A DNA stretch of 64,000 bases, taken from NCBI RefSeq assembly GCF_013155545.1, contig NZ_JABJVV010000009.1, forward strand, positions 62,001-126,000. Direction: 5' to 3'. How positions within the stretch are numbered: position 1 is the stretch's first letter; each line of letters begins with the position of its first letter. This DNA is from Caenimonas soli. Its GTDB lineage: Bacteria; Pseudomonadota; Gammaproteobacteria; Burkholderiales; Burkholderiaceae_C. The notes beneath the pieces are model-generated. The model had not been told where the DNA came from, made no database searches, and saw nothing but the letters and a program-made list of their open reading frames with translations. Shown here one piece after another: positions 1-8,612 of the stretch. A program made the translations under genes and the position numbers.

Positions 1-356
1 AAGCCGCACCACAGTCGCCCTGCCACCGCGGTGAACAGGAACAGCGCGAGCGCACTGATCACCAGCAGGCCGGTGAGATAGATGAAATCCTGCGGGTACA
101 GCACCAGGCCGAAGATGTAGAAGCGGCGCGCCCCCAGGTCGAACAACACCGCCTGGCGCTGGCCCCACTCCAGCCAGGGTATCCCATAGAACACCAGCTG
201 GGTCAACGCGACGAAGCACCAGCGCCACCGCGAGAAGAAGCCCGATACCGAGCGCGGATAGATCTTCCTCTGCGCTTCGTAGAGCGACTCACCCTCGCCC
301 TGGGATGGCACGGGAACGATGGGGATGACCTTGCGCGTGGTGGCGGAAGACTGCAA
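1..356 (-). CDS. ccoG: Cytochrome c oxidase accessory protein CcoG (5' part)
   Basis: N-terminal 118 codons of CcoG (RdxA/FixG family), a membrane-bound polyferredoxin that reduces copper during assembly of the cbb3 oxidase copper centre. The visible protein contains the family signatures IYPRSVSG, LTQLVFYGIPWLEW, RQAVLFDLGARRFYIFG and LYPQDFIYLTGLL, the first transmembrane helices. The cluster 4Fe-4S motifs lie beyond the window edge. A TTG start at 356 is chosen because GGAAG sits 7 bases upstream and no ATG or GTG fits the conserved N-terminus. It starts 14 bases after the ccoP stop, so it is the promoter-distal gene of the oxidase operon. The gene is cut by the window start. Confidence 0.93.
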   Translation of the reverse strand, partial: MQSSATTRKVIPIVPVPSQGEGESLYEAQRKIYPRSVSGFFSRWRWCFVALTQLVFYGIPWLEWGQRQAVLFDLGARRFYIFGLVLYPQDFIYLTGLLVISALALFLFTAVAGRLWCG

Positions 357-370
357 AGCGAAGCTTCCGT

Positions 371-1288
371 TCAGGGCTTGGCCGCAACGGCATTGTTGGA
401 CAGGCCCCAGACATAGGCGCCCAGCAGCTGGATCTGCGCCTCGGTGAGCTTGCCGGCCTGCCCCGGCATGTCGCTGGTCTTGCCGCCGTTGATGATCGCG
501 ACGATGGCCGGTTCGCCCCAGCCGTGCAGCCAGATGTCGTCGGTGAGGTTGGGTGCGCCCAGGGCCGCGTTGCCCTTGCCGTCGATCCCATGGCAGGCGG
601 CGCAGGCCGTGAACTTGCTTCTGCCGAGCTGGCCGCGCAGCGAGTCGTGCGGGCTGTTGGAGAGGCTCAGCACATAGTTGGCGACGTTCTTGACGTCATC
701 GCTGGTCCCCACGGCCGCGGCCATCGGGGGCATCTGCCCATGGCGCCCGCCGGTAATGGTCTCGATGATCTTCTCGGGCGTGCCCCCGAACAGCCAGTCC
801 TTGTCGGTCAGGTTCGGAAAGCCCTTGCTGCCGCGCGCGTCCGAGCCGTGGCATTGGGCGCAGTTGTTCATGAACAAGCGCTCACCGATGGCCATGGCGT
901 GGGGATCGCCGGCCAGTTCTTCCGCCTTGCGCGCCGCGAACTGGGAATACAAGGGCGCAAGCTCCTGCTTGGCCTTCTCCACCTCGGCGTCGTACTCGCC
1001 CCGTTGCGTCCAGCGCAGCTCGCCCTCATAGGAGCCCAGGCCGGGATAGGCCACCAGGTACAGCATGCCGAACACGATGGTCAGCACGAACAGCCACATC
1101 CACCAGCGCGGCATGGGATTGTTCATTTCCCGCAGATCCTCGTCCCAGACATGGCCCGTGGTGTTGTCGCCGTCGGAAACCACCTTCTTGCGCGCGGTGA
1201 TCCACAGAAGCAGCAGACAGGCCAGGATGCTGACGAACGTCACGCCCGCCACATAGATCGACCAGTAATCCGAATTGAAATCGCTCAT
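371..1288 (-). CDS. ccoP: cbb3-type cytochrome c oxidase subunit III (diheme CcoP)
   Basis: Membrane-anchored diheme c-type cytochrome that feeds electrons to the CcoNO core of the high-affinity cbb3 terminal oxidase. 305 residues. An N-terminal FixP-type domain has helices at about residues 10-32 and 63-81 around a conserved acidic loop (HVWDEDLREMNNPMPRWW). Two c-type heme sites follow, CAQCH near 133-137 and CAACH near 219-223, with their distal methionines in GQMPPM and SDMPG. A longer reading frame extends upstream to 1372, but the MSDFNSDYWS start at 1288 is the conserved one and lies 14 bases after the ccoQ stop. Part of the leftward ccoNOQP operon. Confidence 0.97.
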   Translation of the reverse strand: MSDFNSDYWSIYVAGVTFVSILACLLLLWITARKKVVSDGDNTTGHVWDEDLREMNNPMPRWWMWLFVLTIVFGMLYLVAYPGLGSYEGELRWTQRGEYDAEVEKAKQELAPLYSQFAARKAEELAGDPHAMAIGERLFMNNCAQCHGSDARGSKGFPNLTDKDWLFGGTPEKIIETITGGRHGQMPPMAAAVGTSDDVKNVANYVLSLSNSPHDSLRGQLGRSKFTACAACHGIDGKGNAALGAPNLTDDIWLHGWGEPAIVAIINGGKTSDMPGQAGKLTEAQIQLLGAYVWGLSNNAVAAKP

Positions 1289-1302
1289 GGCGGCGCTCAC
1301 GA

Positions 1303-1440
1303 TCAGTCTTGTTGGAAGGGAATGCCTGCCGCTTCGTCGAAGCGGGAGCGGTTGCCGCGTGAATAGGCCCACCAGGCGATGGCCAGGAAGGTGATGAACG
1401 AGGCCAGCGTGGCCGCGATGCGCAGGGTCGTGACGTCCAT
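1303..1440 (-). CDS. ccoQ: cbb3-type oxidase small subunit CcoQ
   Basis: 45-residue single-pass membrane protein beginning MDVTTLRIAATLASF, with one hydrophobic helix (about residues 5-25) and a charged C-terminal tail. Size, topology and position between ccoO and ccoP identify it as CcoQ/FixQ, which stabilises the assembled cbb3 complex, particularly in the presence of oxygen. It begins 17 bases after the ccoO stop and ends 14 bases before the ccoP start, so the four structural genes are one transcription unit. The sequence of this subunit is poorly conserved across species, so the call rests largely on context. Confidence 0.93.
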   Translation of the reverse strand: MDVTTLRIAATLASFITFLAIAWWAYSRGNRSRFDEAAGIPFQQD

Positions 1441-1457
1441 TTGAGAGGCTCCTTGTC

Positions 1458-2087
1458 TTACTTGAGGGCCAGGCCCAGGCCCTGGAGGTAGGCGACCATG
1501 GCCTCCATCTCGGTCTTGCCTTTCACCTCGGCGGCGGCCTGGGCGATCTCGGCGTCGGTGTAGGGAACGCCCACCATCCGCAAGGCCTTCATGCGCGGGG
1601 CCATGCCGGCGGCGTCCACCTTGTTCTTCTCCAGCCAGGGGTAAGCGGGCATGTTGGACTCGGGCACCAGGTCCCGCGGGTTGTTCAGGTGGATACGGTG
1701 CCACTCGTCGCTGTACTTGCCTCCCACCCGATGGAGGTCGGGACCGGTTCGCTTGCTGCCCCACTGGAACGGATGGTCGTAGACGAACTCGCCCGCCACC
1801 GAGTAGTGGCCGTAGCGCAGGGTTTCCGCGCGGAACGGCCGGATCATCTGGGAGTGGCAGTTGTAGCAACCCTCGCGCAGGTAAATGTCGCGCCCGGCCA
1901 GCTGCAGCGCGGTGTAGGGCTTGACGCCGGTCACCGGCTGGGTTGTCGATTTCTGGAAGAACAGCGGCACGATCTCCACGGCGCCGCCTATGGCGACCAC
2001 CAGCAGGATCAGCACGATCATCAGGAAATTGTTGGTCTCCACTTTCTCGTGAGAGAAGCCGGTGGCCTTGTTGGTGTTCTCGCTCAT
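1458..2087 (-). CDS. ccoO: cbb3-type cytochrome c oxidase subunit II (monoheme CcoO)
   Basis: 209-residue monoheme membrane cytochrome c of the cbb3 oxidase, which passes electrons from CcoP to the CcoN heme-copper site. It has one N-terminal anchor helix (about 22-44) and a single heme c site, CYNCH, near residues 74-78, followed by the family sequence [18 protein letters not shown]. The downstream part contains [21 protein letters not shown] and [10 protein letters not shown], the latter supplying the axial methionine. Length is normal for the family. It lies 13 bases downstream of ccoN. Confidence 0.97.
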   Translation of the reverse strand: MSENTNKATGFSHEKVETNNFLMIVLILLVVAIGGAVEIVPLFFQKSTTQPVTGVKPYTALQLAGRDIYLREGCYNCHSQMIRPFRAETLRYGHYSVAGEFVYDHPFQWGSKRTGPDLHRVGGKYSDEWHRIHLNNPRDLVPESNMPAYPWLEKNKVDAAGMAPRMKALRMVGVPYTDAEIAQAAAEVKGKTEMEAMVAYLQGLGLALK

Positions 2088-2100
2088 GTTTCTTTCTCCA

Positions 2101-3534
2101 TCAGGCCGCTTGCGGCATCGGCACGGCGACGCGGGCCGCGTGGCCGCCCACCACGGTCATCCAGGTATTCCAGGCCATGACCAGCATGCCGCCCAGGTAC
2201 AGCAACCCGCCCAGCAGCCGGACCACGTAGAAGGGATAGGTAGCCTTGACCGATTCGACGAAGGTGTAGGTCAGCGTGCCGTCGCCGTTGACGCCGCGCC
2301 ACATCAGGCCCTGCATCACGCCGGCGATCCACATGGCCGCGATGTACAGGACGATGCCGACGGTGCACATCCAGAAGTGCAGCTCGATCGCGGGCACCGA
2401 GTGCATCTTCTTCTGGCCGAACAGGCGCGGGATCATGTAGTAGAGCGTTCCCATGGTGATCAGCCCGACCCAGCCCAGGGCGCCCGCGTGGACATGGCCG
2501 ACGGTCCAGTCGGTGTAGTGGGAGAGCGCGTTGACGGTCTTGATCGACATCAGCGGGCCTTCGAAGGTGGCCATGCCGTAGAACGACAGCGCCACGATCA
2601 GGAAGCGCAGGATCGGGTCGTCGCGCAGCTTGTGCCAGGCGCCCGACAGCGTCATCACGCCATTGATCATCCCGCCCCAGCTGGGGGCCAGGAGGATCAG
2701 CGAGAACACCATGCCCACCGACTGCGTCCAGTCCGGCAGCGCCGTGTAGTGCAGATGGTGGGGGCCGGCCCACATGTAGGTGAAGATCAGCGCCCAGAAG
2801 TGCACGATCGACAGGCGGTAGCTGTACACCGGCCGCTCGGCCTGCTTGGGGATGAAGTAGTACATCATTCCCAGGAAGCCCGCCGTGAGGAAGAAGCCCA
2901 CCGCGTTATGGCCATACCACCACTGGATCATCGCGTCCTGCACACCGGCGTAAGCGGAGTACGACTTCATCCAGCCGGCTGGAACCGCGGCGCTGTTGAT
3001 CAGGTGCAGGATGGCCACGGCCAGGATGAACGAGCCGTAGAACCAGTTGGCCACGTAGATGTGGCGCACCTTGCGGATGCCGATGGTGCCGAAGAACACG
3101 ATGGCGTAGGACACCCACACCAGAGTGATCAGGATGTCGATGGGCCATTCCAGCTCGGCGTATTCCTTGCCCGAGGTGTAGCCCAGGGGCAGGCTGATGG
3201 CGGCGGCGACAATGACGGCCTGCCAGCCCCAGAAGGTGAAACTGGCCAGCTTGGCCCCGAACAATGGGACGCTGCAGGTGCGCTGCACCACGTAGTAGCT
3301 GCTTCCGATCAGCGCGCAGCCGCCGAAGGCGAAAATCACCGCGTTGGTATGCAGGGGGCGCAGCCGCCCGTAGCTCAGCCACGGTATGCCGAAGTTCAGT
3401 TCGGGCCAGGCCAGCTGGGCGGCGATGAACACGCCGACCAGCATGCCGACCACGCCCCACACCACCGCCATCAGCGAGAACTGGCGCACGACGCTGTCGT
3501 TGTACAGGATGGCGGAGCCGGGTTTGTCGTTCAT
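2101..3534 (-). CDS. ccoN: cbb3-type cytochrome c oxidase subunit I (CcoN)
   Basis: Catalytic heme-copper subunit of the cbb3 oxidase, a proton-pumping, high oxygen-affinity terminal oxidase in the inner membrane. 477 residues with about 12 hydrophobic segments. Conserved heme- and copper-ligating histidines are visible in [15 protein letters not shown] (low-spin heme), [13 protein letters not shown] (copper-binding HxxxxF region), [13 protein letters not shown] and [16 protein letters not shown]. The start is placed at ATG 3534 rather than the upstream GTG 3543 because AGAAGG lies 8 bases before the ATG. An FNR/ANR box sits 58 bases upstream of the start. Confidence 0.97.
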   Translation of the reverse strand: MNDKPGSAILYNDSVVRQFSLMAVVWGVVGMLVGVFIAAQLAWPELNFGIPWLSYGRLRPLHTNAVIFAFGGCALIGSSYYVVQRTCSVPLFGAKLASFTFWGWQAVIVAAAISLPLGYTSGKEYAELEWPIDILITLVWVSYAIVFFGTIGIRKVRHIYVANWFYGSFILAVAILHLINSAAVPAGWMKSYSAYAGVQDAMIQWWYGHNAVGFFLTAGFLGMMYYFIPKQAERPVYSYRLSIVHFWALIFTYMWAGPHHLHYTALPDWTQSVGMVFSLILLAPSWGGMINGVMTLSGAWHKLRDDPILRFLIVALSFYGMATFEGPLMSIKTVNALSHYTDWTVGHVHAGALGWVGLITMGTLYYMIPRLFGQKKMHSVPAIELHFWMCTVGIVLYIAAMWIAGVMQGLMWRGVNGDGTLTYTFVESVKATYPFYVVRLLGGLLYLGGMLVMAWNTWMTVVGGHAARVAVPMPQAA

Positions 3535-3591
3535 GGAGAGCACCTTCTTTTCGTGACGCTCCCAGTCTCGCCGCGCCCCGGCCCGGCCGGC

Positions 3592-3605
3592 TTGACGAAA
3601 ATCAA
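3592..3605 (-). promoter_or_regulatory. FNR/ANR box upstream of ccoN
   Basis: TTGAC-GAAA-ATCAA is a perfect match to the FNR/ANR consensus half-sites with the standard 4-base gap. Its centre is about 64 bases before the ccoN start, so a class II start site would give a 5' leader of about 22 bases. It overlaps the stop codon of ccoS, allowing ccoNOQPG its own anaerobic promoter in addition to readthrough from ccoIS. Confidence 0.85.
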
Positions 3606-3739
3606 TCGGAGTGCAGAATGCGCTCGCCTTCGGCGTCCAGCGCCTCGAACTGCCCGCGCCACACCGCCCAAGCCAGGCCGCCCAGGATCAGCAGGGCCAG
3701 CGCCACCGACAGCGGTATCAGGAGGAACAGGATGTCCAT
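3602..3739 (-). CDS. ccoS: cbb3-type oxidase assembly protein CcoS
   Basis: 45-residue membrane protein beginning [16 protein letters not shown], with one transmembrane helix (about 3-26) followed by the conserved motif [19 protein letters not shown]. This is the CcoS/FixS signature. CcoS is needed for insertion of heme and copper cofactors into CcoN. It starts 10 bases after the ccoI stop, so ccoI and ccoS are co-transcribed, and it lies between ccoI and ccoN. Confidence 0.95.
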   Translation of the reverse strand: MDILFLLIPLSVALALLILGGLAWAVWRGQFEALDAEGERILHSD

Positions 3740-3749
3740 GTCAGCGACC

Positions 3750-6011
3750 TCAAGACACGCGGGCCAGCCGTGCCGAATTCACCACGACGAGGAGGGAGCT
3801 CGCCGCCATGCCGAGGCCGGCCAGCCAGGGCGGCATCCAACCCATGACAGCCAGGGGCACGCAAACGGCGTTGTAACCGGCGGCCCAGGCCAGGTTCTGG
3901 CGCACGATCATGCGGGTGCGGCGCGCATGCAGCAGCAACGACGCCACTGCCGTGAGCTGTCCGCCCAGCACGACGAAATCGGCCTGGGCCTGGGCCAAGG
4001 GCACGGCGTGGCCCATGGCGACCGACACGTCCGCACGAGCCAGCACCGGGCCGTCGTTGATGCCGTCACCGACCATGGCGATGCGATGGCCGCCTTGCTG
4101 CAGCTGGCGCACGTGTTCCAGCTTGTCCGCGGGCGATTGATTGCCCCAACTCGCGTTGATGCCGGCGAGCCGGGCGATGCGGCGGACTGCGCGGGTCTGG
4201 TCGCCGGACAGCAACTGCAGCCGCAACTTCAACCGTCGCAGTGCGCCCACCGCAGGCACGGCGCCTGGACGCAGCGCCTCCTCCAGCTCGAAACTCGCCA
4301 GCCATCCGTCCTCGTCGGCCAAATGAACCTGGCTGGTGGCGCTTCCCTTCATTGACGAATCACCGCAGAAAGCAGCCGATCCCAGCTTCAAGTTGCGCGG
4401 CTGCCACCCGCTGTCGCGCGACACTCTCCCCGAGACACCGCCGCCCGAGGTCTCTTGGACCTCAGACGCGTTCCAGCCAGCAGCGCCAGCGGCCGCTACG
4501 ATCGCGCGTGACGCGGGATGCAGGGAATGACTAGCGAGCGCGGCCGCCAGCCCCAATGCCTCGGCCGTACCGGTGCCGGGTCGGCAATGGCTGCGCACGA
4601 CCGAAACTCGCTGCTCCGTCAGCGTTCCGGTCTTGTCGAACACCACCGTGTCGATGCCGGCGCATGTCTCCAGCGCCTGGAGCCGGCGCACCAGGACGCC
4701 CCGCCGTGCCAACCCACCGGCGGCAGCCAGCGTGGCGGCTGGCGTAGCCAGCGACAAGGCGCACGGACAGGTGACGATCAGCACAGCCACGGCCACGCTC
4801 AGCGCTTGTGCGGGCCCGGCCGGCCACCACCAGGCGGCGGCCGCCGCGCTGGCGATGAGCACGCCCAGCAGGAACGGGCCGGCGATGCGATCGGCGAGTT
4901 GGGCCAGCTGCGGCTTCTCGACCGAAGCGCGCTCCATCATGGCGACGATGCCGGCGAAACGGGTCTGCTCGCCGGTACGCTCGACATGAACCACGACCAT
5001 GCCCGTCAGGTTGTGGCTGCCCGCCACCACCGGCTGACCCTCGCCACGCGACAAGGCGTGCGACTCGCCCGTGAGCAGGGCTTCGTCGACGCGCGTTTCG
5101 CCGGCCACGACCGTCCCGTCGGCGGGGAACACTTCACCGGGCAGCACGCGGATCCGATCGCCGATGGCGAGTTGGCGCACCGGCACGCGTCCGAACCCGC
5201 CATCGGCCGACTGCCGCTCGACCGTCTCGGGCATGCGGCGAGCCAGGGCTTCCAGCGACCCGGCCGTCTTGTGGCGAAGCCGCTGCTCCAACAGCCGCCC
5301 GGACAACAGAAAGAAGACGAACATGCTGATCGAGTCGTACCAGACATCGCCGCCCATCGGCCCACTGGGATCGAACGTGGCCGCAGTGCTTGCGCCGAAA
5401 GCGATGGCCAGCCCCAGTGCCACCGGCACGTCCATTCCCATGCGCCCATGGCGCAGGTCACGCCAGGCCGACTCGAAGAACGGCCGGCAGGAGAACAGCA
5501 GCACGGGCAAGGTGAGAATCCACGACGCCCAACGCAGCAGGGCCTGGATGTCCGGGGTGATTTCCCCGGGCTGCGCCACATAGGCCGGGGTGGCGTACAT
5601 CATCACCTGCATCATGCAAAAACCCGCGACCAGCCAGCGCCACAGGAGCAGCCTTTGCGCCCGCAAGCGCGGCACGGCCGAAAGCAGATCGGCTGCCGGC
5701 AACGCGCCGTAGCCTGCGCGTTGCAGGGCCTTGAACCACTCCGACGGCTTGCCGGGACTGGGCGACCAGACCACCCGCGCGGTCGCCGTCGCGCCGTTGA
5801 CTTGCACGCTGCGCACGCCCGGGCTGCCCAGCAGGGCCTCTTCCACTGTGAGCGAACACCCCGGGCAGTACATGCCCTCGATGGCGAGATAGGACTCCCA
5901 CCAGCCCTCGCTGCCGGCCAACTTGCGACTGAAGCCCTGCCACTCGGCGGGCTCATCCAGCGCGGCCCAGCGCACGGGCTCGGCGGCAAGGACAAGTGTG
6001 GCGCTTTGCAT
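3750..6011 (-). CDS. ccoI: Copper-translocating P-type ATPase for cbb3 assembly (CcoI)
   Basis: 753-residue P1B-type ATPase (FixI/CcoI) that exports copper for cbb3 oxidase assembly. An N-terminal heavy-metal domain carries CPGC (about 49-52). The membrane copper-binding motif is CPC in VTCPCALSLATPAA, the phosphorylated aspartate is in DKTGTLTEQ, and the hinge is MVGDGINDGPVL. About eight membrane helices are visible. It heads the leftward ccoISNOQPG cluster. The start at 6011 has no strong ribosome-binding site, but it is the only ATG preceding the conserved N-terminus. The FNR box at 6046-6059 lies in the divergent promoter region shared with the adjacent universal stress protein. Confidence 0.96.
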   Translation of the reverse strand: MQSATLVLAAEPVRWAALDEPAEWQGFSRKLAGSEGWWESYLAIEGMYCPGCSLTVEEALLGSPGVRSVQVNGATATARVVWSPSPGKPSEWFKALQRAGYGALPAADLLSAVPRLRAQRLLLWRWLVAGFCMMQVMMYATPAYVAQPGEITPDIQALLRWASWILTLPVLLFSCRPFFESAWRDLRHGRMGMDVPVALGLAIAFGASTAATFDPSGPMGGDVWYDSISMFVFFLLSGRLLEQRLRHKTAGSLEALARRMPETVERQSADGGFGRVPVRQLAIGDRIRVLPGEVFPADGTVVAGETRVDEALLTGESHALSRGEGQPVVAGSHNLTGMVVVHVERTGEQTRFAGIVAMMERASVEKPQLAQLADRIAGPFLLGVLIASAAAAAWWWPAGPAQALSVAVAVLIVTCPCALSLATPAATLAAAGGLARRGVLVRRLQALETCAGIDTVVFDKTGTLTEQRVSVVRSHCRPGTGTAEALGLAAALASHSLHPASRAIVAAAGAAGWNASEVQETSGGGVSGRVSRDSGWQPRNLKLGSAAFCGDSSMKGSATSQVHLADEDGWLASFELEEALRPGAVPAVGALRRLKLRLQLLSGDQTRAVRRIARLAGINASWGNQSPADKLEHVRQLQQGGHRIAMVGDGINDGPVLARADVSVAMGHAVPLAQAQADFVVLGGQLTAVASLLLHARRTRMIVRQNLAWAAGYNAVCVPLAVMGWMPPWLAGLGMAASSLLVVVNSARLARVS

Positions 6012-6045
6012 GTTGCAAGGCTAACGACGGCGTTGCGCTGCGCGG

Positions 6046-6059
6046 TTGACCTGGATCAA
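6046..6059. promoter_or_regulatory. FNR/ANR box between ccoI and a universal stress gene
   Basis: TTGAC-CTGG-ATCAA is a perfect FNR/ANR site. For the rightward gene it sits at the class II position. The centre (6052.5) predicts a transcription start near 6094, with TAACCT at 6082-6087 as the -10 element and an AGGAG ribosome site before ATG 6112. For leftward ccoI the same rule would put the start at the ATG itself, so ccoI may be served differently. Confidence 0.85.
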
Positions 6060-6111
6060 CTACGCCAGCCGCAAGCCGCCCTAACCTGCACCAATTGCAC
6101 AGGAGACCCTT

Positions 6112-6555
6112 ATGTACAGACGAATCCTGGTCGCCACCGACGGCTCGACCCTCTCCAAGAAAGCCGTCCGCGACAGCATCGGCCTGGCGGCCGCGACCGG
6201 TGCGGAACTTGTCGCGCTCCATGTCGTGCCTCGCTACCCCGTGAGTTACTTCGACGGCGCCCTCACGATTTCCAGCGACGACATCGCCCGGACCGAAAAA
6301 CATTGGCACGATCAGGGTCAGGCGGTTGTCGATCGGGTGCGCGAGGCCGCGTTGTCCGACGGCGTCAAAGCCAAGGGGGTGGTCGCCCACTCGGATCTCG
6401 TAGCCGAGTCCATCATGGCTGTCGCCAGGAAGCACAAGTGCGACCTGGTCGTCATGGCTTCACACGGCCGCAAAGGCATCAAGCGGATCCTGCTGGGCAG
6501 TGAGACCCAGCAGGTCCTCACCCACAGCAACTTGCCCGTCCTGGTTCTGCGCTGA
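6112..6555 (+). CDS. Universal stress protein (UspA family)
   Basis: 147-residue single-domain UspA-fold protein beginning YRRILVATDGSTLSKKAV, the standard first strand and phosphate-binding turn. The C-terminal nucleotide-binding segment reads MASHGRKGIKRILLGS. The first glycine of the usual G-2x-G-9x-G-S/T motif is alanine here, while the second glycine and the GS pair are kept, so ATP binding is possible but not certain. The start at 6112 has an AGGAG site. The FNR box at -41.5 and a recognisable -10 suggest induction at low oxygen together with the cbb3 oxidase. Confidence 0.93.
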   Translation: MYRRILVATDGSTLSKKAVRDSIGLAAATGAELVALHVVPRYPVSYFDGALTISSDDIARTEKHWHDQGQAVVDRVREAALSDGVKAKGVVAHSDLVAESIMAVARKHKCDLVVMASHGRKGIKRILLGSETQQVLTHSNLPVLVLR

Positions 6556-6572
6556 TCCCGTGAAGTAGCGCG

Positions 6573-7025
6573 TTACGTGTGTGCTTCCCGCGCGACCAGG
6601 ACCGGAACGGGTGACTGGGACACGACCTTGGCGGCGATGCTGCCCAGCAGCATCCGCCTGATCCCCGTGCGCCCGTGCGAACCCACGACGATCAGATCGG
6701 CACCCTCCTCCCGGGCCGCCTGAAGGATGCCATCGGACGCGTGCACGTCTTCGGCACGCCGCCAGCGAAGCTCGATTGCTTTGCCTTCCTTGTTGCACAA
6801 GGCCGCCACCTTGGCGTGAGCCTGGGCCGCATGCTCGTACGCGGACGACATGTAGGCCTGGAACCCGAGCGGGTTGCTCTCACCAATACCCAGGTACGGG
6901 TAGGGGTCGATGACGTACAGCGCCGTCAGTCTTGCGCCGCATGTGCGCGCCAGTTCCACCGCCAGCTGCGCCGCGCGCGTGGAAGCCGGGGAACCGTCAG
7001 TGGCAAGCAGGATATTGCTGAACAT
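6573..7025 (-). CDS. Universal stress protein (UspA family), second copy
   Basis: 150-residue UspA-type protein starting MFSNILLATDGSPAST. It ends with a full nucleotide-binding motif, VVGSHGRTGIRRMLLGS, so unlike its neighbour it keeps all the glycines of G-2x-G-9x-G-S. The reading frame is open upstream to 7352, but ATG 7025 with a GAGG site 7 bases before it matches the family start. It converges with the other usp gene (18 bases between stops) and diverges from the DksA/TraR-like gene. The FNR box at 7087-7100 could also serve it, although no good leftward -10 was found. Confidence 0.92.
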   Translation of the reverse strand: MFSNILLATDGSPASTRAAQLAVELARTCGARLTALYVIDPYPYLGIGESNPLGFQAYMSSAYEHAAQAHAKVAALCNKEGKAIELRWRRAEDVHASDGILQAAREEGADLIVVGSHGRTGIRRMLLGSIAAKVVSQSPVPVLVAREAHT

Positions 7026-7086
7026 GGGGATACCTCGATGTGCTGCTTCTACAGGCTCCATGGTGCACCCGCGGCTGGAACCGTGC

Positions 7087-7100
7087 TTGACTTTTATCAA
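7087..7100. promoter_or_regulatory. FNR/ANR box between usp and the DksA/TraR-like gene
   Basis: TTGAC-TTTT-ATCAA, the third perfect FNR/ANR site in the first 7.1 kb. Its centre (7093.5) predicts a rightward start near 7135, with AACAAT at 7123-7128 as the -10 and ATG at 7152. This places the zinc-finger gene under class II FNR-type activation. Confidence 0.82.
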
Positions 7101-7151
7101 TGGCCCCCGCCCTCGCGCGACCAACAATTCGCTTATCACCAAGGGGTTTCC

Positions 7152-7517
7152 ATGAAGAGATACCACAGCGGCCTGGTGGCCGAATACGACCAACTCCTGG
7201 CACGGCGCGAACGGGAGCTTTGCGCGCTGCTGCGTGCACGCGAAGAGCAGGCGGTCGGCGCCGCTCGGGACGACATCAGCGACTTCAAGGACGTGGCGAC
7301 CCGGGAGTCGCAAGTCGTCGTTGATGAGGTCCAGGCCGAACACGCCGCGCACGAGCTCGAGCAGGTCCTGGCGGCCCGCCGCCGGCTGCAGGAGCTCAAC
7401 TACGGGATGTGCCAGGATTGCGGCGCGCCCATCGACCTGCGCCGCCTCTCAGCCATGCCCGCTGCGTCCCACTGCGTGTCCTGCCAGTACATGCGCGAGC
7501 ACCAGCCGTACTCGTGA
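7152..7517 (+). CDS. DksA/TraR-family C4 zinc-finger protein
   Basis: 121-residue protein of the TraR/DksA family: a long charged helical region (about 1-85, rich in R, E and A) followed by a C4 zinc finger, CQDCGAPI ... HCVSC. DksA-like proteins insert a coiled coil into the secondary channel of RNA polymerase and modulate initiation. The tip motif DxxDxA of true DksA is not clear here (DDISDFKDVA is a possible equivalent), so the exact role is unproven. ATG 7152 is chosen because the longer upstream frame is antisense to usp. Expression is probably FNR-dependent. Confidence 0.85.
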   Translation: MKRYHSGLVAEYDQLLARRERELCALLRAREEQAVGAARDDISDFKDVATRESQVVVDEVQAEHAAHELEQVLAARRRLQELNYGMCQDCGAPIDLRRLSAMPAASHCVSCQYMREHQPYS

Positions 7518-7526
7518 TACGGGCGC

Positions 7527-8594
7527 TCAACGCTCCACTGTCTTGTTCCACCGCGCATTCCACGCCGGCCGGTTCTCGTTGATCGTGTCCCAGTCGACCG
7601 TGGTCGCGGTCTTCATGTACTGGTTCATCTGAGCCACCAGCGCCGCCGACGCGCCGGTGGCCTTGGTCCTGGAATTGGACGGGATCTGGTTGCCGTGCTC
7701 CAGCGCCGCGGCCTGGGCTTCCGGCGACAGCAGGTACTGGGCCAGCTTGTGCGCCAGCGCGGGCTCGCTGTTCTTCGCGATCACGCACTCGCCCACCGTG
7801 AGGACGGCCGAGCCTTCCTTGGGCTGCACGTACTCCACCGGCAGGCCCTTCTCCTTCAGCACGCCGACGGCAGTCGGCGTCAGCGGGAACATCGCGGCCT
7901 CGCCGGTCTGCACCATCTCGGCGATCTTGGCCGAGCTGGGGATGTACTCCACCACGTTCGGGCCGATGGTCGTGGCCCAGGCCTTGAAGCCGGGCTCCAC
8001 GTTCTTGTCGGTGCCGCCCTGGATGCGGTTGAACAGCAGGAAACCATGCAGGCCGAAGGTCGACGACGACAGCGACTGGAACACCACCTTGCCCTTGAAC
8101 TTGGGATTGGCCATGTCCATCCACGAAGTGGGCGCCGGCCAGCCCTTCTCTGCGAACATCTTCTTGTTGTAGGCGATGCCGGTCATGCCGACGTTGACGC
8201 CGGCGGCCATGTCGCCTTTGAAGCGCGCGGTGGGGTACAGGTCGTTCAAGGCCTGGCTGGGCTGCATCTTCTCGCACAGGCCCATGCCGATGGCGCGATA
8301 CATGATGCCGTCGTCCAGGAACATCACGTGCATCTGCGGGTTGTCCTTGTTGGCCTGGGCCTTGGCCAGGATGTCCGACGAGGTCCCGGGCACCACCACC
8401 ACCTTGACGTTGTTGGCCTTCTCGAAAGCGCCGAACACGTTCTCGGTATAGGTCTTCTCCATCGTGCCGCCGTTCATGCCGATGTACAGCGTCTTGGTTT
8501 GCGCCAAGGCCGCGCCGGTGGAGAAGCAGGCGGCAGCGGCGGCCAGGCACAGGGCAGTGCGACGAGTGGAAAGGAAGCGTGAAGGCAGGTTCAT
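7527..8594 (-). CDS. Periplasmic substrate-binding protein, PotD-like ABC transporter
   Basis: 355-residue solute-binding protein with an N-terminal signal peptide (about residues 1-31, cleavage after ALA) and mature start QTKTLYIGMNGGTMEKTY, typical of the PotD/PotF-type spermidine/putrescine class. It is the last gene of a leftward operon with a cognate ATPase, two permeases and a three-subunit flavin dehydrogenase, so the ligand is probably the substrate of that dehydrogenase. AGGAG lies 6 bases before ATG 8594. The substrate cannot be read from sequence; an amino acid, opine or polyamine is plausible. Confidence 0.9.
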   Translation of the reverse strand: MNLPSRFLSTRRTALCLAAAAACFSTGAALAQTKTLYIGMNGGTMEKTYTENVFGAFEKANNVKVVVVPGTSSDILAKAQANKDNPQMHVMFLDDGIMYRAIGMGLCEKMQPSQALNDLYPTARFKGDMAAGVNVGMTGIAYNKKMFAEKGWPAPTSWMDMANPKFKGKVVFQSLSSSTFGLHGFLLFNRIQGGTDKNVEPGFKAWATTIGPNVVEYIPSSAKIAEMVQTGEAAMFPLTPTAVGVLKEKGLPVEYVQPKEGSAVLTVGECVIAKNSEPALAHKLAQYLLSPEAQAAALEHGNQIPSNSRTKATGASAALVAQMNQYMKTATTVDWDTINENRPAWNARWNKTVER

Positions 8595-8612
8595 GGCAAT
8601 CTCCTGGAGGGT

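Noticed and set aside
2062..3876. 604-codon open frame on the + strand
   Set aside because: Antisense to ccoN and ccoO; histidine/glutamine/arginine-rich shadow of high-GC coding DNA with no domain.
6012..6111. FNR box as a class II site for ccoI
   Set aside because: The predicted start would fall on the ccoI ATG; the geometry fits only the rightward usp gene.
4518..6503. 661-codon frame on the + strand
   Set aside because: Shadow of ccoI; crosses the divergent promoter and runs into the usp gene in the wrong frame.
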